Source of the DNA: Curtobacterium sp. S6 | GTDB taxonomy: Bacteria; Actinomycetota; Actinomycetes; Actinomycetales; Micrococcaceae | Length of the DNA: 64,000 bases | Assembly (NCBI RefSeq): GCF_000710345.2 | Contig: NZ_JHEL01000015.1 | Coordinates: forward strand, 1 to 64,000 | Reading direction: 5' to 3' | Part shown: piece after piece, positions 33,977 through 42,745 of the stretch | Numbering within the stretch: the stretch's first letter is position 1 | Layout: each line of letters starts with the position of its first letter | The notes under the pieces: model-generated | The model's input: only the letters and a program-made list of their open reading frames with translations | Database searches by the model: none | What the model was told of the DNA's origin: nothing | Position numbers and translations under genes: made by a program

Positions 33977-35528
33977 GATGAACGAATACGAGGAAAAGTA
34001 CCTCGGCGGGGCGAGCGACGACGACCACGTCGACGAGTACCTCGCGAACCTTGACGACGACGAGGCCGAGCAGCGGGCCCAGGCTCTGCGTGCCGGACTC
34101 GACGAGTACGACCTGGAAGAGGAAGACCGCGCTCTGCTGGTCGACTGGGGCTTCGAGATTGGGGAGGAGTCTTCCGGCGAGCCCGACCCGGTGGTCGCCA
34201 TCGTGGGACGGCCGAATGTCGGCAAGTCCACGATCATCAACCGGATCCTCGGCCGTCGCGAGGCCGTGGTCGAAGACACCCCCGGCGTGACCCGCGATCG
34301 CGTGGCGTACAAGGCCGAATGGAACGGCAAAAACTTCACGCTGGTCGACACCGGCGGGTGGGAGTCCGACGCGAAGGGGATCGACGCGCAGGTCGCCGCC
34401 CAGGCGGAGATCGCGGTGGCCCACGCGGACGTCGTGATCCTGGTCGTCGACGCCCTGGTGGGTATCACGAATATGGACGAGGCCATTGTCCAGATGCTGC
34501 GTCGGGTCAATAAACCTTTGCTTTTGGCCGCCAACAAGATCGACGACTCCTACCAGGAGCCCGAAGCCGCCGCCCTGTGGTCCTTGGGCATGGGGGAGCC
34601 CCACCCGGTCTCCGGCGTCCACGGTCGCGGTATCGCGGATCTGCTGGATGAACTGCTTAAGGCCATGCCGGAGCACTCGCAGTATGCCGAGCCGGATCAG
34701 TTCGAGGGCCCGAGGCGAGTCGCCATCATCGGGCGACCCAACGTCGGCAAGTCATCCCTGCTGAATAAGCTCGCGGGCGAGGATCGGGCCGTCGTCAACG
34801 ACATCGCCGGGACCACTCGTGATCCCGTGGACGAGCTGATCGAGTTGGGCGGGCATCCGTTCCGGTTCGTGGATACGGCCGGCATCCGCCGACGCCAGCA
34901 CATGGCCAAGGGCGCCGAATTCTATGCGTCCCTGCGGACTCAGACCGCCCTGGAACGTTCAGAGGTCGCCTTGGTGATGCTCGACGTCTCCGAGCCGCTG
35001 TCCGAGCAGGACGTGCGTATCCTCCAACTGGCTATCGACTCCGGCCGTGCGATGGTTCTGGTCTTTAACAAGTGGGACACCCTGGACGAGGATCGTCGCG
35101 ATGAGCTGGAGCGCGAGATCGACCGGGACTTGGCCCACGTGGCATGGGCACCGAGGGTCAACATCTCGGCCAAGACGGGCTGGCACAAGGACAAGATGGT
35201 CCCGGCATTGCTCCACTCCCTGGAGGCCTGGGATTCCCGGATCCCGACCGGGCGTCTCAACGCGTTCCTCGGCGAAATCGTGGCCGCCCACCCGCACCCC
35301 GTGCGCGGAGGCAAGCAGCCGCGAATTCTCTTCGGCACGCAGGTTTCCTCGCGACCGCCGAAATTAGTGTTGTTCACCACGGGATTCCTCGACCCCGGAT
35401 ACCGCCGGTTCATCATTCGGCGCCTGCGCGAGACCTTCGACTTCGAGGGGACCCCGTTGGAAATCTCGATGCGCGTGCGCGAACGCCGCTCGCTGACTCG
35501 GGACGGCAAGGGCGGCCGACGACGCTGA
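33969..35528 (+). CDS. der: Ribosome-associated GTPase Der (EngA)
   Basis: 519 aa with two tandem GTPase domains: G1 [10 protein letters not shown] near 85 and DTPGVTRDR; then G1 [10 protein letters not shown] near 260 with [11 protein letters not shown] and [11 protein letters not shown]-terminal KH-like domain follows. It acts in 50S assembly. An acidic N-terminal extension of about 70 residues ([22 protein letters not shown]) is characteristic of actinobacterial Der. Start ATG 33969 overlaps cmk; ATG 33978 is also possible. Confidence 0.96.
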   Translation: MTEMNEYEEKYLGGASDDDHVDEYLANLDDDEAEQRAQALRAGLDEYDLEEEDRALLVDWGFEIGEESSGEPDPVVAIVGRPNVGKSTIINRILGRREAVVEDTPGVTRDRVAYKAEWNGKNFTLVDTGGWESDAKGIDAQVAAQAEIAVAHADVVILVVDALVGITNMDEAIVQMLRRVNKPLLLAANKIDDSYQEPEAAALWSLGMGEPHPVSGVHGRGIADLLDELLKAMPEHSQYAEPDQFEGPRRVAIIGRPNVGKSSLLNKLAGEDRAVVNDIAGTTRDPVDELIELGGHPFRFVDTAGIRRRQHMAKGAEFYASLRTQTALERSEVALVMLDVSEPLSEQDVRILQLAIDSGRAMVLVFNKWDTLDEDRRDELEREIDRDLAHVAWAPRVNISAKTGWHKDKMVPALLHSLEAWDSRIPTGRLNAFLGEIVAAHPHPVRGGKQPRILFGTQVSSRPPKLVLFTTGFLDPGYRRFIIRRLRETFDFEGTPLEISMRVRERRSLTRDGKGGRRR

Positions 35529-35674
35529 GCCGCTCCGGTCCGCGACGCGCTGGCGACGGCGCGTTGCGGACCGGCCGGCGGGACCGGCCCCAAGGGGGCG
35601 GGGCCGGATGTGCGTTCGGGAGTTCGATCCTGTATGATGATTCGAGTGCCCGGCGATGAACCGGGCATAAAATT

Positions 35675-35748
<74 letters not shown>

Positions 35749-35753
35749 CGGAC

Positions 35754-35797
35754 ATCCCCGGGTTTTCACGCTTATCGTGGAAACCCGGGGATTTTTT
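35754..35797 (+). terminator. Intrinsic terminator of tRNA-Pro
   Basis: ATCCCCGGGTTT (35754-35765) pairs with AAACCCGGGGAT (35781-35792). The stem extends inward by five pairs to the loop CTTAT, and six T follow. It begins six bases after the tRNA. Confidence 0.92.
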
Positions 35798-35808
35798 GTG
35801 CTCAAGGG

Positions 35809-36687
35809 CTAGAAGCAGATCGTCAGGTCGCTGAGGCCTATGTACTGAGAATTCCGGGGAACCGGGGCGGAGGCGCTGGTCTGGCTGGGGGTCCCCGAAT
35901 TGCGGTAGGTCAAGCTAAAGCCATTATTCGTGAACCCGGTGAGGGATACCGTCGCATAACTCCCGCTGGAGGCTGATGGAACCGTGCCGGTGAGGCTGTT
36001 GGCACCGACGGTCGCCTTGGTGGGGCCGGTTTGGCTGGTGACCGTCATTGTGGCGCCCGAGAACGTGACCTGGTCGGTGTAGTTCTGGCTCTCGGGCGAG
36101 GCCCCGGAAACTTGTGTCACGTCGTACACATTGAAGCTCACGTTCTTCGGTGTGACGGCCTTACCCGTTGAGTCGGTGAAGGTCCAGGTCAGGGTCTCGA
36201 CGGCCGGCGTGGTTGCCTGGTCGGTGCCCTGATTGAGGGTCAGAACGGAGCTGGTCGAACCTCCCGGAATCGTATACGCGTTGTCCTGGCTGGCCTTGGG
36301 TGCGGCGCCGAGGGAGGTGGCAGCCACCTGCTGGCCCGCGGTCGCCCCCACAAAATCAGTGGTGCTCTTCGCTTGCGGCGCCGTCTCCTTAAGGGTCAAG
36401 TTATTGACCGGGTCGTAATATGACCCGACGCCGGCCCTCCGACTTTGGCTGACGGTAACGGTCAGGGTTTCGGTGGTTCCGATGGTTTTCGTGACCGTGG
36501 TGGTCATGGTCCGCGACCCAGGCGCCCCCGAGATCGTGGCGGCCCACGTCTGTAGGAAGCACCCGGGAGATAGGGCGTAGGCGGGCACCGCGGCGGCGGA
36601 GGCCACGATGGGCAGGCTCCAGGCCGCTCCTCGGGCCAGGGTGCGCCTCGAGACGGTGCGCGTCGTGGGCTTGTTCTGAGATTCCAT
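35809..36687 (-). CDS. Tat-exported surface or secreted protein, Thr/Ser-rich
   Basis: 292 aa. The N-terminus has a twin-arginine signal (TVSRRTLARGAAWSLPIVASAAAVPAYA) with a cleavage site after AYA near residue 38. The rest is beta-rich and full of Thr, Ser and Gly, with an Ig-like feel (ETLTVTVSQ, WTFTDSTGKAVTPKNVSFNVYDV). The mature chain has only two cysteines: one four residues after cleavage (SPGCF) and one next to the last residue (LTICF). No catalytic motif is recognised. The gene faces away from the DsbA-like gene across 416 bases. Confidence 0.85.
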   Translation of the reverse strand: MESQNKPTTRTVSRRTLARGAAWSLPIVASAAAVPAYALSPGCFLQTWAATISGAPGSRTMTTTVTKTIGTTETLTVTVSQSRRAGVGSYYDPVNNLTLKETAPQAKSTTDFVGATAGQQVAATSLGAAPKASQDNAYTIPGGSTSSVLTLNQGTDQATTPAVETLTWTFTDSTGKAVTPKNVSFNVYDVTQVSGASPESQNYTDQVTFSGATMTVTSQTGPTKATVGANSLTGTVPSASSGSYATVSLTGFTNNGFSLTYRNSGTPSQTSASAPVPRNSQYIGLSDLTICF

Positions 36688-37103
36688 ACGTCCTCACGGG
36701 GTAGGAGGGCATCCTCAAATGCGGACCAGGCCGGAGGGTCGCCCCGGCGTGATTTCATAGCCATTCGATACTACCCGGTAACCCGGAGAGTATTTTATGA
36801 CCGAAGGATCTGGTGTGGTTTCCCGGAGACGCTACCGACCGTGGTGGCGCGAGTGCCAGGGTTCATCTCCCGCAGGTTTTGAGGGGCCAGAGGGGGAGGG
36901 GGGCGTCCTCCATACCGGCGAGTATGTGACCTTGATCCAATATTCATTCAAATGTGATCTACCTCCGATTTTTGGTGATTCATATTTGATATAAATATGA
37001 CTCGGTGTCGGCCCCTGTTCCTTCGCCGGGCCCAGGATGCGGTCAGACTCCCCGTCGGTCATGTCATCCGGTCGCTTCTCAGAACCACGAATTGAGCTTT
37101 CCG
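36688..37103. other. Intergenic region with AT-rich inverted repeat
   Basis: These 416 bases separate two divergent genes for exported proteins. The right half (36925-37000) is unusually AT-rich. CATATTT (36981-36987) and AAATATG (36993-36999) form a perfect inverted repeat, a candidate operator or promoter core for the DsbA-like gene. A 65-codon frame from ATG 36797 is possible but unsupported. Confidence 0.5.
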
Positions 37104-37988
37104 ATGACCCAGCAACACCGGCATCACAACGCCGCCCGAAAGAACGCCCAACGGCTCGTCGCGGAGCAAGCGGTCAGCCCCGCTCGTCGACGAGGCTGGC
37201 AAATTGCCATCATCCTGTTCGTTGTTGCGGTGATCGGGTGCGTCGCCTACGTCGTCAATTCCCTTGGAACCAAAGATGTTCCCAGCTCCGGTCCGGTGCC
37301 GAAAAGCGCCAACGAATTCGGCGGAATCGTGCTGTCGAAGGACTCCATCCAGTTGAATTCGTCCAGTGTGACGACCCGTGACCAGAAGAACCTTCTGGCA
37401 TCCACGGCGTCGACGTCCCCCAACTCGCGATCACGGGGTCGTGACACGACCCTGCCGATCGGGGTCGAGTGCCCCCATGAGGCTTCCTGCAACGGGAAGC
37501 CCGTGCGGGTCACGCTCGTGGAGGACCTGAACTGTTTGTACTGTGCGCGACTCACCCAGGCCTACGGCAACGGACTCAAGCAGCAGGTCCTGGACGGCAA
37601 GGTCACTCTCGAGATTCGTCCGGTCAACTTCATGGATCCGGAGACCCGCACCGAGTACTCCTCCCGGGCGGCGATGGCGGCCTATTCCGTCGCGGAGCAG
37701 GTTTCACCCGCGGAATTCCTGGATTGGCAGGCCGAGATCTTTACCCACCAGGGCAAGGGAGGGCTGTCCAACTCCGAGCTCGCCGAGATCGCCGCCAAGC
37801 ACGGGGCGTCCATCGAGGCGGATCTCGATTCCCAAAAGTACTGGCCCATGGTCAATACGGTCTCCGACGAAACCAAATCCAACGGACTGACCGCCGTTCC
37901 CACGTACTACGCCGACGGAATCACCTTTGATGAGAATAATCTGATGACGTTCCTCGATCGCGTGGAAAGCCAGAAAACCCGGGTGTAG
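37104..37988 (+). CDS. Membrane-anchored DsbA-like thioredoxin-fold oxidoreductase
   Basis: 294 aa. A basic cytoplasmic N-terminus precedes one membrane helix (WQIAIILFVVAVIGCVAYVV, ~32-51), a disordered linker to ~125, and then a DsbA/thioredoxin domain with the CxxC site in VEDLNCLYCARL. The cis-Pro loop is GLTAVPTYYADG. It likely forms or isomerises disulfides outside the membrane. A further pair, CPHEASC, precedes the domain. Start ATG 37104. It faces the Tat-exported two-cysteine protein. Confidence 0.88.
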   Translation: MTQQHRHHNAARKNAQRLVAEQAVSPARRRGWQIAIILFVVAVIGCVAYVVNSLGTKDVPSSGPVPKSANEFGGIVLSKDSIQLNSSSVTTRDQKNLLASTASTSPNSRSRGRDTTLPIGVECPHEASCNGKPVRVTLVEDLNCLYCARLTQAYGNGLKQQVLDGKVTLEIRPVNFMDPETRTEYSSRAAMAAYSVAEQVSPAEFLDWQAEIFTHQGKGGLSNSELAEIAAKHGASIEADLDSQKYWPMVNTVSDETKSNGLTAVPTYYADGITFDENNLMTFLDRVESQKTRV

Positions 37989-38002
37989 CCCGTTCGGCGC
38001 CG

Positions 38003-38026
38003 AAGGCCGGTCCGGCCCGCGGCCTT
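38003..38026 (+). terminator. Weak hairpin after the DsbA-like gene
   Basis: AAGGCCG (38003-38009) pairs with CGGCCTT (38020-38026). It is followed shortly by GGCTTTT. A possible terminator. A second wobble-containing stem (38048-38056 with 38064-38072) lies before the next gene. Confidence 0.4.
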
Positions 38027-38103
38027 ACCGAATGGCTTTTGCAAGCGGTTGCCGCCATGATGAGGTGGCAGCCCGTTGAGTTTCTAAATACCAGGGGAAT
38101 GTC

Positions 38104-39438
38104 ATGTCTGACGTCGAAGCCGACGCAACCGCTCTGTCCTCACGCCGCTTGCGCCTCGGGGTCATGCCGACCGCGTCCGGCGCGCCGGACGACGAACGCG
38201 CGTGGATGAATCCGGACGAACCCGTCGACGCCTCAATCAACCCCGAGTGGTACCGGCAGATTGCCGGCCTCGCGGAGGAAGGCGCCTTCGACCTTCTCTT
38301 CGTCGCGGATGCGGTATTCGCGGACCCGAAGGGGCCGCCCCACTACCTCTCGCGTTTCGAGCCCTTCACCCTCTTGTCCTATCTGGCGGCGTTGACGTCG
38401 AAGATCGGGCTGGTCGGAACCGTCTCCTCGACGTACCAGCATCCCTACAACATCGCGCGGATGATGCTTTCCCTGGACCACCTCAGCCGGGGCCGGGCGG
38501 GCTGGAACGTCGTGACCTCGCTGAGTGACCAGGCGGCCAGGAATTTTGGTTTGGCGGGTCAGATCGACCACCACACGCGCTATGCCAGGGCGGAGGAAGC
38601 CATCGAGGTGGTCCGGGGGCTGTGGCACACCCATCGACCCGATTCCTTCCCGCGCGATCGGAGCACGGGCCGATACATGGACGCCGCAACCGTCCGGGCG
38701 CTCGATCACCGGGGAGAATTTTTCGATGTGGCCGGGCCGCTCAATATCGAGTCTTCTCCCCAGGGCGAGCCCGTGATCTTCCAGGCCGGTCAATCCCCCC
38801 AGGGCCTGCGGCTCGCCGCCGCGACCGCCGATGCCGTCTTCGCGATGCCGACCAGCATCACGGCATCGATTGACTACCGGTCGCGCCTGCGCGAGGCCGG
38901 TTCTCAGACCGACGCCAACCGCCCGGACCCTCGGCTCTTCGCGCGCTTGATCGTCCTGGTCACGGACGACGGCGCCGAAGACGCCGCGCTGAAGGCCTAT
39001 TGGCAACGGCACGGGACCTGGGATCGGATGGCCGAGCGCGTGGCCGCCGCCATCGGCCGCCCCGTCGCCGACGGCGGGCCGATCCGGGACGAAGACATCG
39101 AGCGGGCCATGGCCCACGAGGGAACGTGGCTCGCCGAACCGCTCGCAGCGGGCGCGAGTCGCGGCGCGAGCGTCGAATCCCTGATCGACGGCCTCCTGGC
39201 TCAGACCCAGTTGGTCGTGGCGGGATCGGCCGCATCGATAGCGCGGACCATGCTCACGTGGCATCGGGAGAACGCGGTGGACGGTTTTATTCTGCAGGTC
39301 AGCGATGTGGCGCAGTTCCGGCGTTTCGTCGAAGAGGTCGTCCCCGAACTGCGTCGCCTCGGGGCCTTCCGCCATGAGTATCCGGAATCCGCGACCCTTC
39401 GCGGTCTGCTCGGGCTCGCCGCGCCAGACGGACCCTGA
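38104..39438 (+). CDS. FMN-dependent monooxygenase, NtaA/SnaA/DszA family
   Basis: 444 aa bacterial luciferase-like enzyme. Typical family text: LRLGVMPTASG, EEGAFDLLFVADAVF, TVSSTYQHPYNIARMMLSLDHLSRGRAGWNVVTS, DHRGEFFDVAGPLNIESSPQGEPVIFQAGQSPQGLRLAA. Members use reduced FMN from a partner reductase to oxidise nitrilotriacetate, EDTA, sulfur compounds or similar. No reductase gene is adjacent and the substrate cannot be told. It appears monocistronic. Start ATG 38104 has CAGGGGAA upstream. Confidence 0.88.
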   Translation: MSDVEADATALSSRRLRLGVMPTASGAPDDERAWMNPDEPVDASINPEWYRQIAGLAEEGAFDLLFVADAVFADPKGPPHYLSRFEPFTLLSYLAALTSKIGLVGTVSSTYQHPYNIARMMLSLDHLSRGRAGWNVVTSLSDQAARNFGLAGQIDHHTRYARAEEAIEVVRGLWHTHRPDSFPRDRSTGRYMDAATVRALDHRGEFFDVAGPLNIESSPQGEPVIFQAGQSPQGLRLAAATADAVFAMPTSITASIDYRSRLREAGSQTDANRPDPRLFARLIVLVTDDGAEDAALKAYWQRHGTWDRMAERVAAAIGRPVADGGPIRDEDIERAMAHEGTWLAEPLAAGASRGASVESLIDGLLAQTQLVVAGSAASIARTMLTWHRENAVDGFILQVSDVAQFRRFVEEVVPELRRLGAFRHEYPESATLRGLLGLAAPDGP

Positions 39439-39511
39439 GCGCGGCTCACCCGAGGCCGGCAGGTCACCAACCGCGGTATCCACAGTGGCGGTGCAGGAGA
39501 CCAAAAACCGC

Positions 39512-39517
39512 TAGCGT
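39512..39517 (+). promoter_or_regulatory. -10 element for leaderless recQ transcript
   Basis: TAGCGT fits TANNNT and ends six bases before GTG 39524. The G-run between cannot act as a ribosome site because it touches the start codon, so a leaderless mRNA is likely. Confidence 0.45.
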
Positions 39518-39523
39518 GGGGGA

Positions 39524-41365
39524 GTGACCACCACAGCAGAAACCTCACCCTCGCCGCTCGACGTTCTTCGGACCACTTTCGGATACGACGAGTTCCGAGG
39601 CTCCCAAGCAGAAATCATCGATCATGTCGTCGGAGGCGGCGACGCCGTGGTGCTCATGCCCACCGGCGGCGGCAAGTCCCTGTGCTATCAAATTCCCGCG
39701 GTGGTTCGCCCGGGAACCGGGATCGTCGTCTCGCCCCTCATCGCCCTGATGCAGGATCAGGTCGAAGCGCTCGCGGCCGTCGGCATCAGGGCCGCGTACC
39801 TGAACTCCACGTTGGCCCCGGACGAGGCCCGCGAGATCGAGGCCGGGCTGCGGGCAGGGGACTACGATTTGCTCTACATGGCACCCGAGCGGCTGATCCA
39901 GAATCGGACCCTACGGTTGCTCGAGGAGGTCCAGGTGGGCCTCTTCGCGATCGACGAGGCCCATTGCGTCTCTCAGTGGGGCCACGACTTTCGCCAGGAC
40001 TACCTCGGGCTCAGCGTCCTCGCAGAGCGCTTCCCGGACGTGCCGCGCATCGCGCTCACCGCCACGGCGACCGAGGCGACCCATCGCGAGCTCACCCAGA
40101 ACCTGCGCATGGAGGGCGCCCGCCACTTTGTGTCGAGCTTCGACCGACCGAATATTCAATATCGCATCACGGAAAAGAACAACGCGCGTGAGCAGCTCCT
40201 CGACCTGATCCGCACCGAGCACGACTCCGACGCCGGAATCGTCTACTGCCTTTCCCGGAAGCGGGTCGATCAGACGGCACGGTGGCTACGAGACCAAGGC
40301 GTCGACGCCGTCGCCTATCACGCCGGTCTGAGCGAAGCCGAACGCTCCGAGGGGCAACGCCGATTTCTGCGGGAAGACTCGGTGGTGGTGGTCGCGACCA
40401 TCGCCTTCGGGATGGGCATCGACAAGCCGGACGTGCGTTTCGTCGCCCACCTGGACATCCCCAAATCCGTGGAGGGCTACTACCAAGAAACCGGGCGCGC
40501 CGGACGTGACGGCCTGCCCGCGACGGCGTGGCTGGCCTACGGGCTCCAGGACGTGGTGCAACTGCGCCGAATGATCGGGGATTCCGAGGGCAGCGAAGAG
40601 CATCAACGGGCGCAACGCGGCCACCTCGATGCGATGCTCGCCCTCTGCGAGACCACGGACTGCCGGCGCGTTCAGATTCTGCGCTACTTCGGGCAAGAGT
40701 CCGCCCCGTGCGGAAACTGCGACACCTGCCTGAACCCGCCCGCGTCGTGGGATGCGACGGTTCCGGTGCAGAAATTGTTGTCCACCATCGTGAGGCTGGA
40801 CCGGGAACGCGATCAGCGTTTCGGTGCCGGACAGATCATCGCCATTCTCCGGGGCAAAGCCAATGAACGATCCGATCAGGCGCGGCATCAGGATCTGAGC
40901 GTGTGGGGGATCGGCGACGATCTCAGCGAGGCCGAGTGGCGAGCCGTGGCCCGCCAGCTCTTGGCCAGGAACATCGTGGAATCGGTGGGTGACTACGGCA
41001 CCCTGATTTTGGCCCCCGCTTCCGGCCCGATCCTCCGCGGAGAGGAGAAGGTCATGTTGCGCACGATGCCGGACCGCGGGAGGGTACGGTCCACGGGCCG
41101 GCGCGGCAAAAAGGCGACGAGCGTCGCCGCTGCCGAACTCGACGAGGCCCAGCAGGCCGTGTTCGAGGCCCTGCGAGCCTGGCGAACCTCGGAGGCCAAG
41201 GAACAGCAGGTGCCGGCCTACGTGGTCTTTCCCGACGCGACGCTCATCGAGCTTGCGCGGCAGCACCCCGTGACGGACGGCGACCTCGCCGGCATTAGCG
41301 GCATCGGAGCGAAGAAGCGCGAGCGTTACGGACAAGCCGTTCTCGATGTGGTCGCCGGCCGGTGA
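39524..41365 (+). CDS. recQ: ATP-dependent DNA helicase RecQ
   Basis: 613 aa 3'-5' helicase used in recombination and fork repair. Helicase motifs: motif [16 protein letters not shown], motif [16 protein letters not shown], motif III LTATAT, motif [12 protein letters not shown]. The zinc-binding RQC region has [12 protein letters not shown] with CGNCDTC, followed by a winged helix, and the C-terminal HRDC domain carries AELARQHP-like and [14 protein letters not shown] sequences. Start GTG 39524. Confidence 0.95.
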   Translation: MTTTAETSPSPLDVLRTTFGYDEFRGSQAEIIDHVVGGGDAVVLMPTGGGKSLCYQIPAVVRPGTGIVVSPLIALMQDQVEALAAVGIRAAYLNSTLAPDEAREIEAGLRAGDYDLLYMAPERLIQNRTLRLLEEVQVGLFAIDEAHCVSQWGHDFRQDYLGLSVLAERFPDVPRIALTATATEATHRELTQNLRMEGARHFVSSFDRPNIQYRITEKNNAREQLLDLIRTEHDSDAGIVYCLSRKRVDQTARWLRDQGVDAVAYHAGLSEAERSEGQRRFLREDSVVVVATIAFGMGIDKPDVRFVAHLDIPKSVEGYYQETGRAGRDGLPATAWLAYGLQDVVQLRRMIGDSEGSEEHQRAQRGHLDAMLALCETTDCRRVQILRYFGQESAPCGNCDTCLNPPASWDATVPVQKLLSTIVRLDRERDQRFGAGQIIAILRGKANERSDQARHQDLSVWGIGDDLSEAEWRAVARQLLARNIVESVGDYGTLILAPASGPILRGEEKVMLRTMPDRGRVRSTGRRGKKATSVAAAELDEAQQAVFEALRAWRTSEAKEQQVPAYVVFPDATLIELARQHPVTDGDLAGISGIGAKKRERYGQAVLDVVAGR

Positions 41366-41413
41366 ACCGGCGTCGTCATCCGGCCGCGGGCCGCAGCGGG
41401 CTCCCTCGAGTCT

Positions 41414-42022
41414 TCAGCGGACGGGAGCACCTTCCAGGCGCAAGAGCTCTCGCTTCGCCTCGAGGCCACCGAGGTATCCGCCCAGGGAGCCATCGGATCT
41501 GAGGACCCGGTGGCAAGGAACCACGATCGGAAGCGGATTCGTCGCGCACGCGGAACCCACGGCTCGCACGGCCTGGGGGTTTCCGACGCGCTCGGCGAGT
41601 TCCTTATAGCTGAGGGTCGCCCCGAACTCGATGGACGGCAAATACTGCTGCACCGTGCCCCGGAAGCCGTGAGACAGGCGTCGGTCGAGCCGAAGGGTGA
41701 ATTCACGCCGCGCCCCGGCGAAGTATTCCTCTAGTTGACGGGCCGGCTGCTCGAGCCGGCGCGCGGACTCCAGGATCCTCGGGCTCACGGTCTCGGCCAA
41801 GGACTCGAGGACCCGATCGAACCCCTCCCGGTCAAAGGCCAGGCGGATCACGCCCTCGGCGCTCGCGGCCAGCATCAGCGGGCCCAGCGGCGAATCCACG
41901 GTTCGGTAGGAAATGTCGATCTCGTCGGTGCCCAATTTTTTCTCCAATAGTCCGTGCAATTGACGCATTTCCTCCGGCCTGATCGGGAAGAGCTCCTCCG
42001 GAAATTGATGCGTGTCATTCAT
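41414..42022 (-). CDS. ogt: Methylated-DNA-protein-cysteine methyltransferase
   Basis: 202 aa suicide enzyme removing O6-methyl groups from guanine. The active-site PCHR is in NPLPIVVPCHRVLRSDGSLGGYLGGLEAKRELL. The helix-turn-helix/Arg-finger region is GATLSYKELAERVGNPQAVRAVGSA. A ~50-residue N-terminal extension precedes the methyltransferase ribonuclease-like domain. It overlaps the upstream sigma-factor gene by eight bases, so the two are co-translated. Confidence 0.94.
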   Translation of the reverse strand: MNDTHQFPEELFPIRPEEMRQLHGLLEKKLGTDEIDISYRTVDSPLGPLMLAASAEGVIRLAFDREGFDRVLESLAETVSPRILESARRLEQPARQLEEYFAGARREFTLRLDRRLSHGFRGTVQQYLPSIEFGATLSYKELAERVGNPQAVRAVGSACATNPLPIVVPCHRVLRSDGSLGGYLGGLEAKRELLRLEGAPVR

Positions 42023-42548
42023 GATATTCGCCCTCCGTGATCTCCCGGGAATTTTTTCTCAAATTCTTCATTCCGTCCGCCGCGGCTCGACGCACGGAGG
42101 TTTCGTTTCCACCGATGATTTCCGCGACCTCCCGGTAGGTGAACCCACCGAGATGGTGATGGGTCACCGCGAGGCGCTGGCCCTCGGGCAACCGGTGCAC
42201 CGCGTCCCAGAGGCGATCGACGTCGTCGCGGCGCACCGCGGCGTCCTCCGGGTCCTCGGGGGAGGAAGCGCTCAGGCGCTCTCCGGCCTCGGGGAGTTCC
42301 TCCGCGGGAATGGCCCGACGGGTATTTCCGCGGGCCACATCAATGGCCTTGCGACGGGCGACCGTGACGAGCCAGGCCTCCGCATTGGTCGATCCCGGAA
42401 GGTTGGGCCATGCCTTGAAGCCGGCCGCGAAGGTCTCGGCCCAAGCGTCCTCGGCGTCCTGAGGGGAACGGAGCAGGGCCCGACAGACCCGCCACACGGT
42501 GGGGCCGTGCCTCTGCACGATCAGCTCAAAAGGAATCTTGGTGTTCAT
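42015..42548 (-). CDS. ECF-like RNA polymerase sigma factor
   Basis: 177 aa from ATG 42548 (an in-frame GTG lies one codon earlier). Region 2 covers FELIVQRHGPTVWRVCRALLRSPQDAEDAWAETFAAGFKAWP, with the typical DAEDAWAETF. Region 4 is RLPEGQRLAVTHHHLGGFTYREVAEIIGGNETSVRRAAADGMKNLR, a helix-turn-helix for -35 recognition. No anti-sigma gene is next to it; instead it overlaps ogt. A role in alkylation-stress expression is inferred from this pairing only. Confidence 0.9.
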   Translation of the reverse strand: MNTKIPFELIVQRHGPTVWRVCRALLRSPQDAEDAWAETFAAGFKAWPNLPGSTNAEAWLVTVARRKAIDVARGNTRRAIPAEELPEAGERLSASSPEDPEDAAVRRDDVDRLWDAVHRLPEGQRLAVTHHHLGGFTYREVAEIIGGNETSVRRAAADGMKNLRKNSREITEGEYHE

Positions 42549-42745
42549 CACGAGGTAGTCGCGGGGCGGATCCCGAATGTGAGGTCACGTTTCAAAAAAA
42601 TTTTCATCAGCCTACTTCCCGTCTATGCCGCGGCGTTCCGGGCCGAGGGGCCGGGATCCGTGTTGACTGTCACAGACCGTCAATCTACCGTCGAAATGAC
42701 CTATCGACAGCGGATTTCCGCGAAACCACAGCATCGGAAAAATGA

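Noticed and set aside
36797-36994. 65-codon frame with a possible CGGAGAG ribosome site
   Set aside because: No recognisable features, composition drifts along its length, and it ends inside the AT-rich control region. It could be real, but nothing beyond the start signal supports it.
38047-38073. Stem-loop before the FMN monooxygenase, considered as a riboswitch
   Set aside because: Only one short wobble-containing stem is visible. It does not match the S-box, cobalamin, FMN or other riboswitch cores I know.
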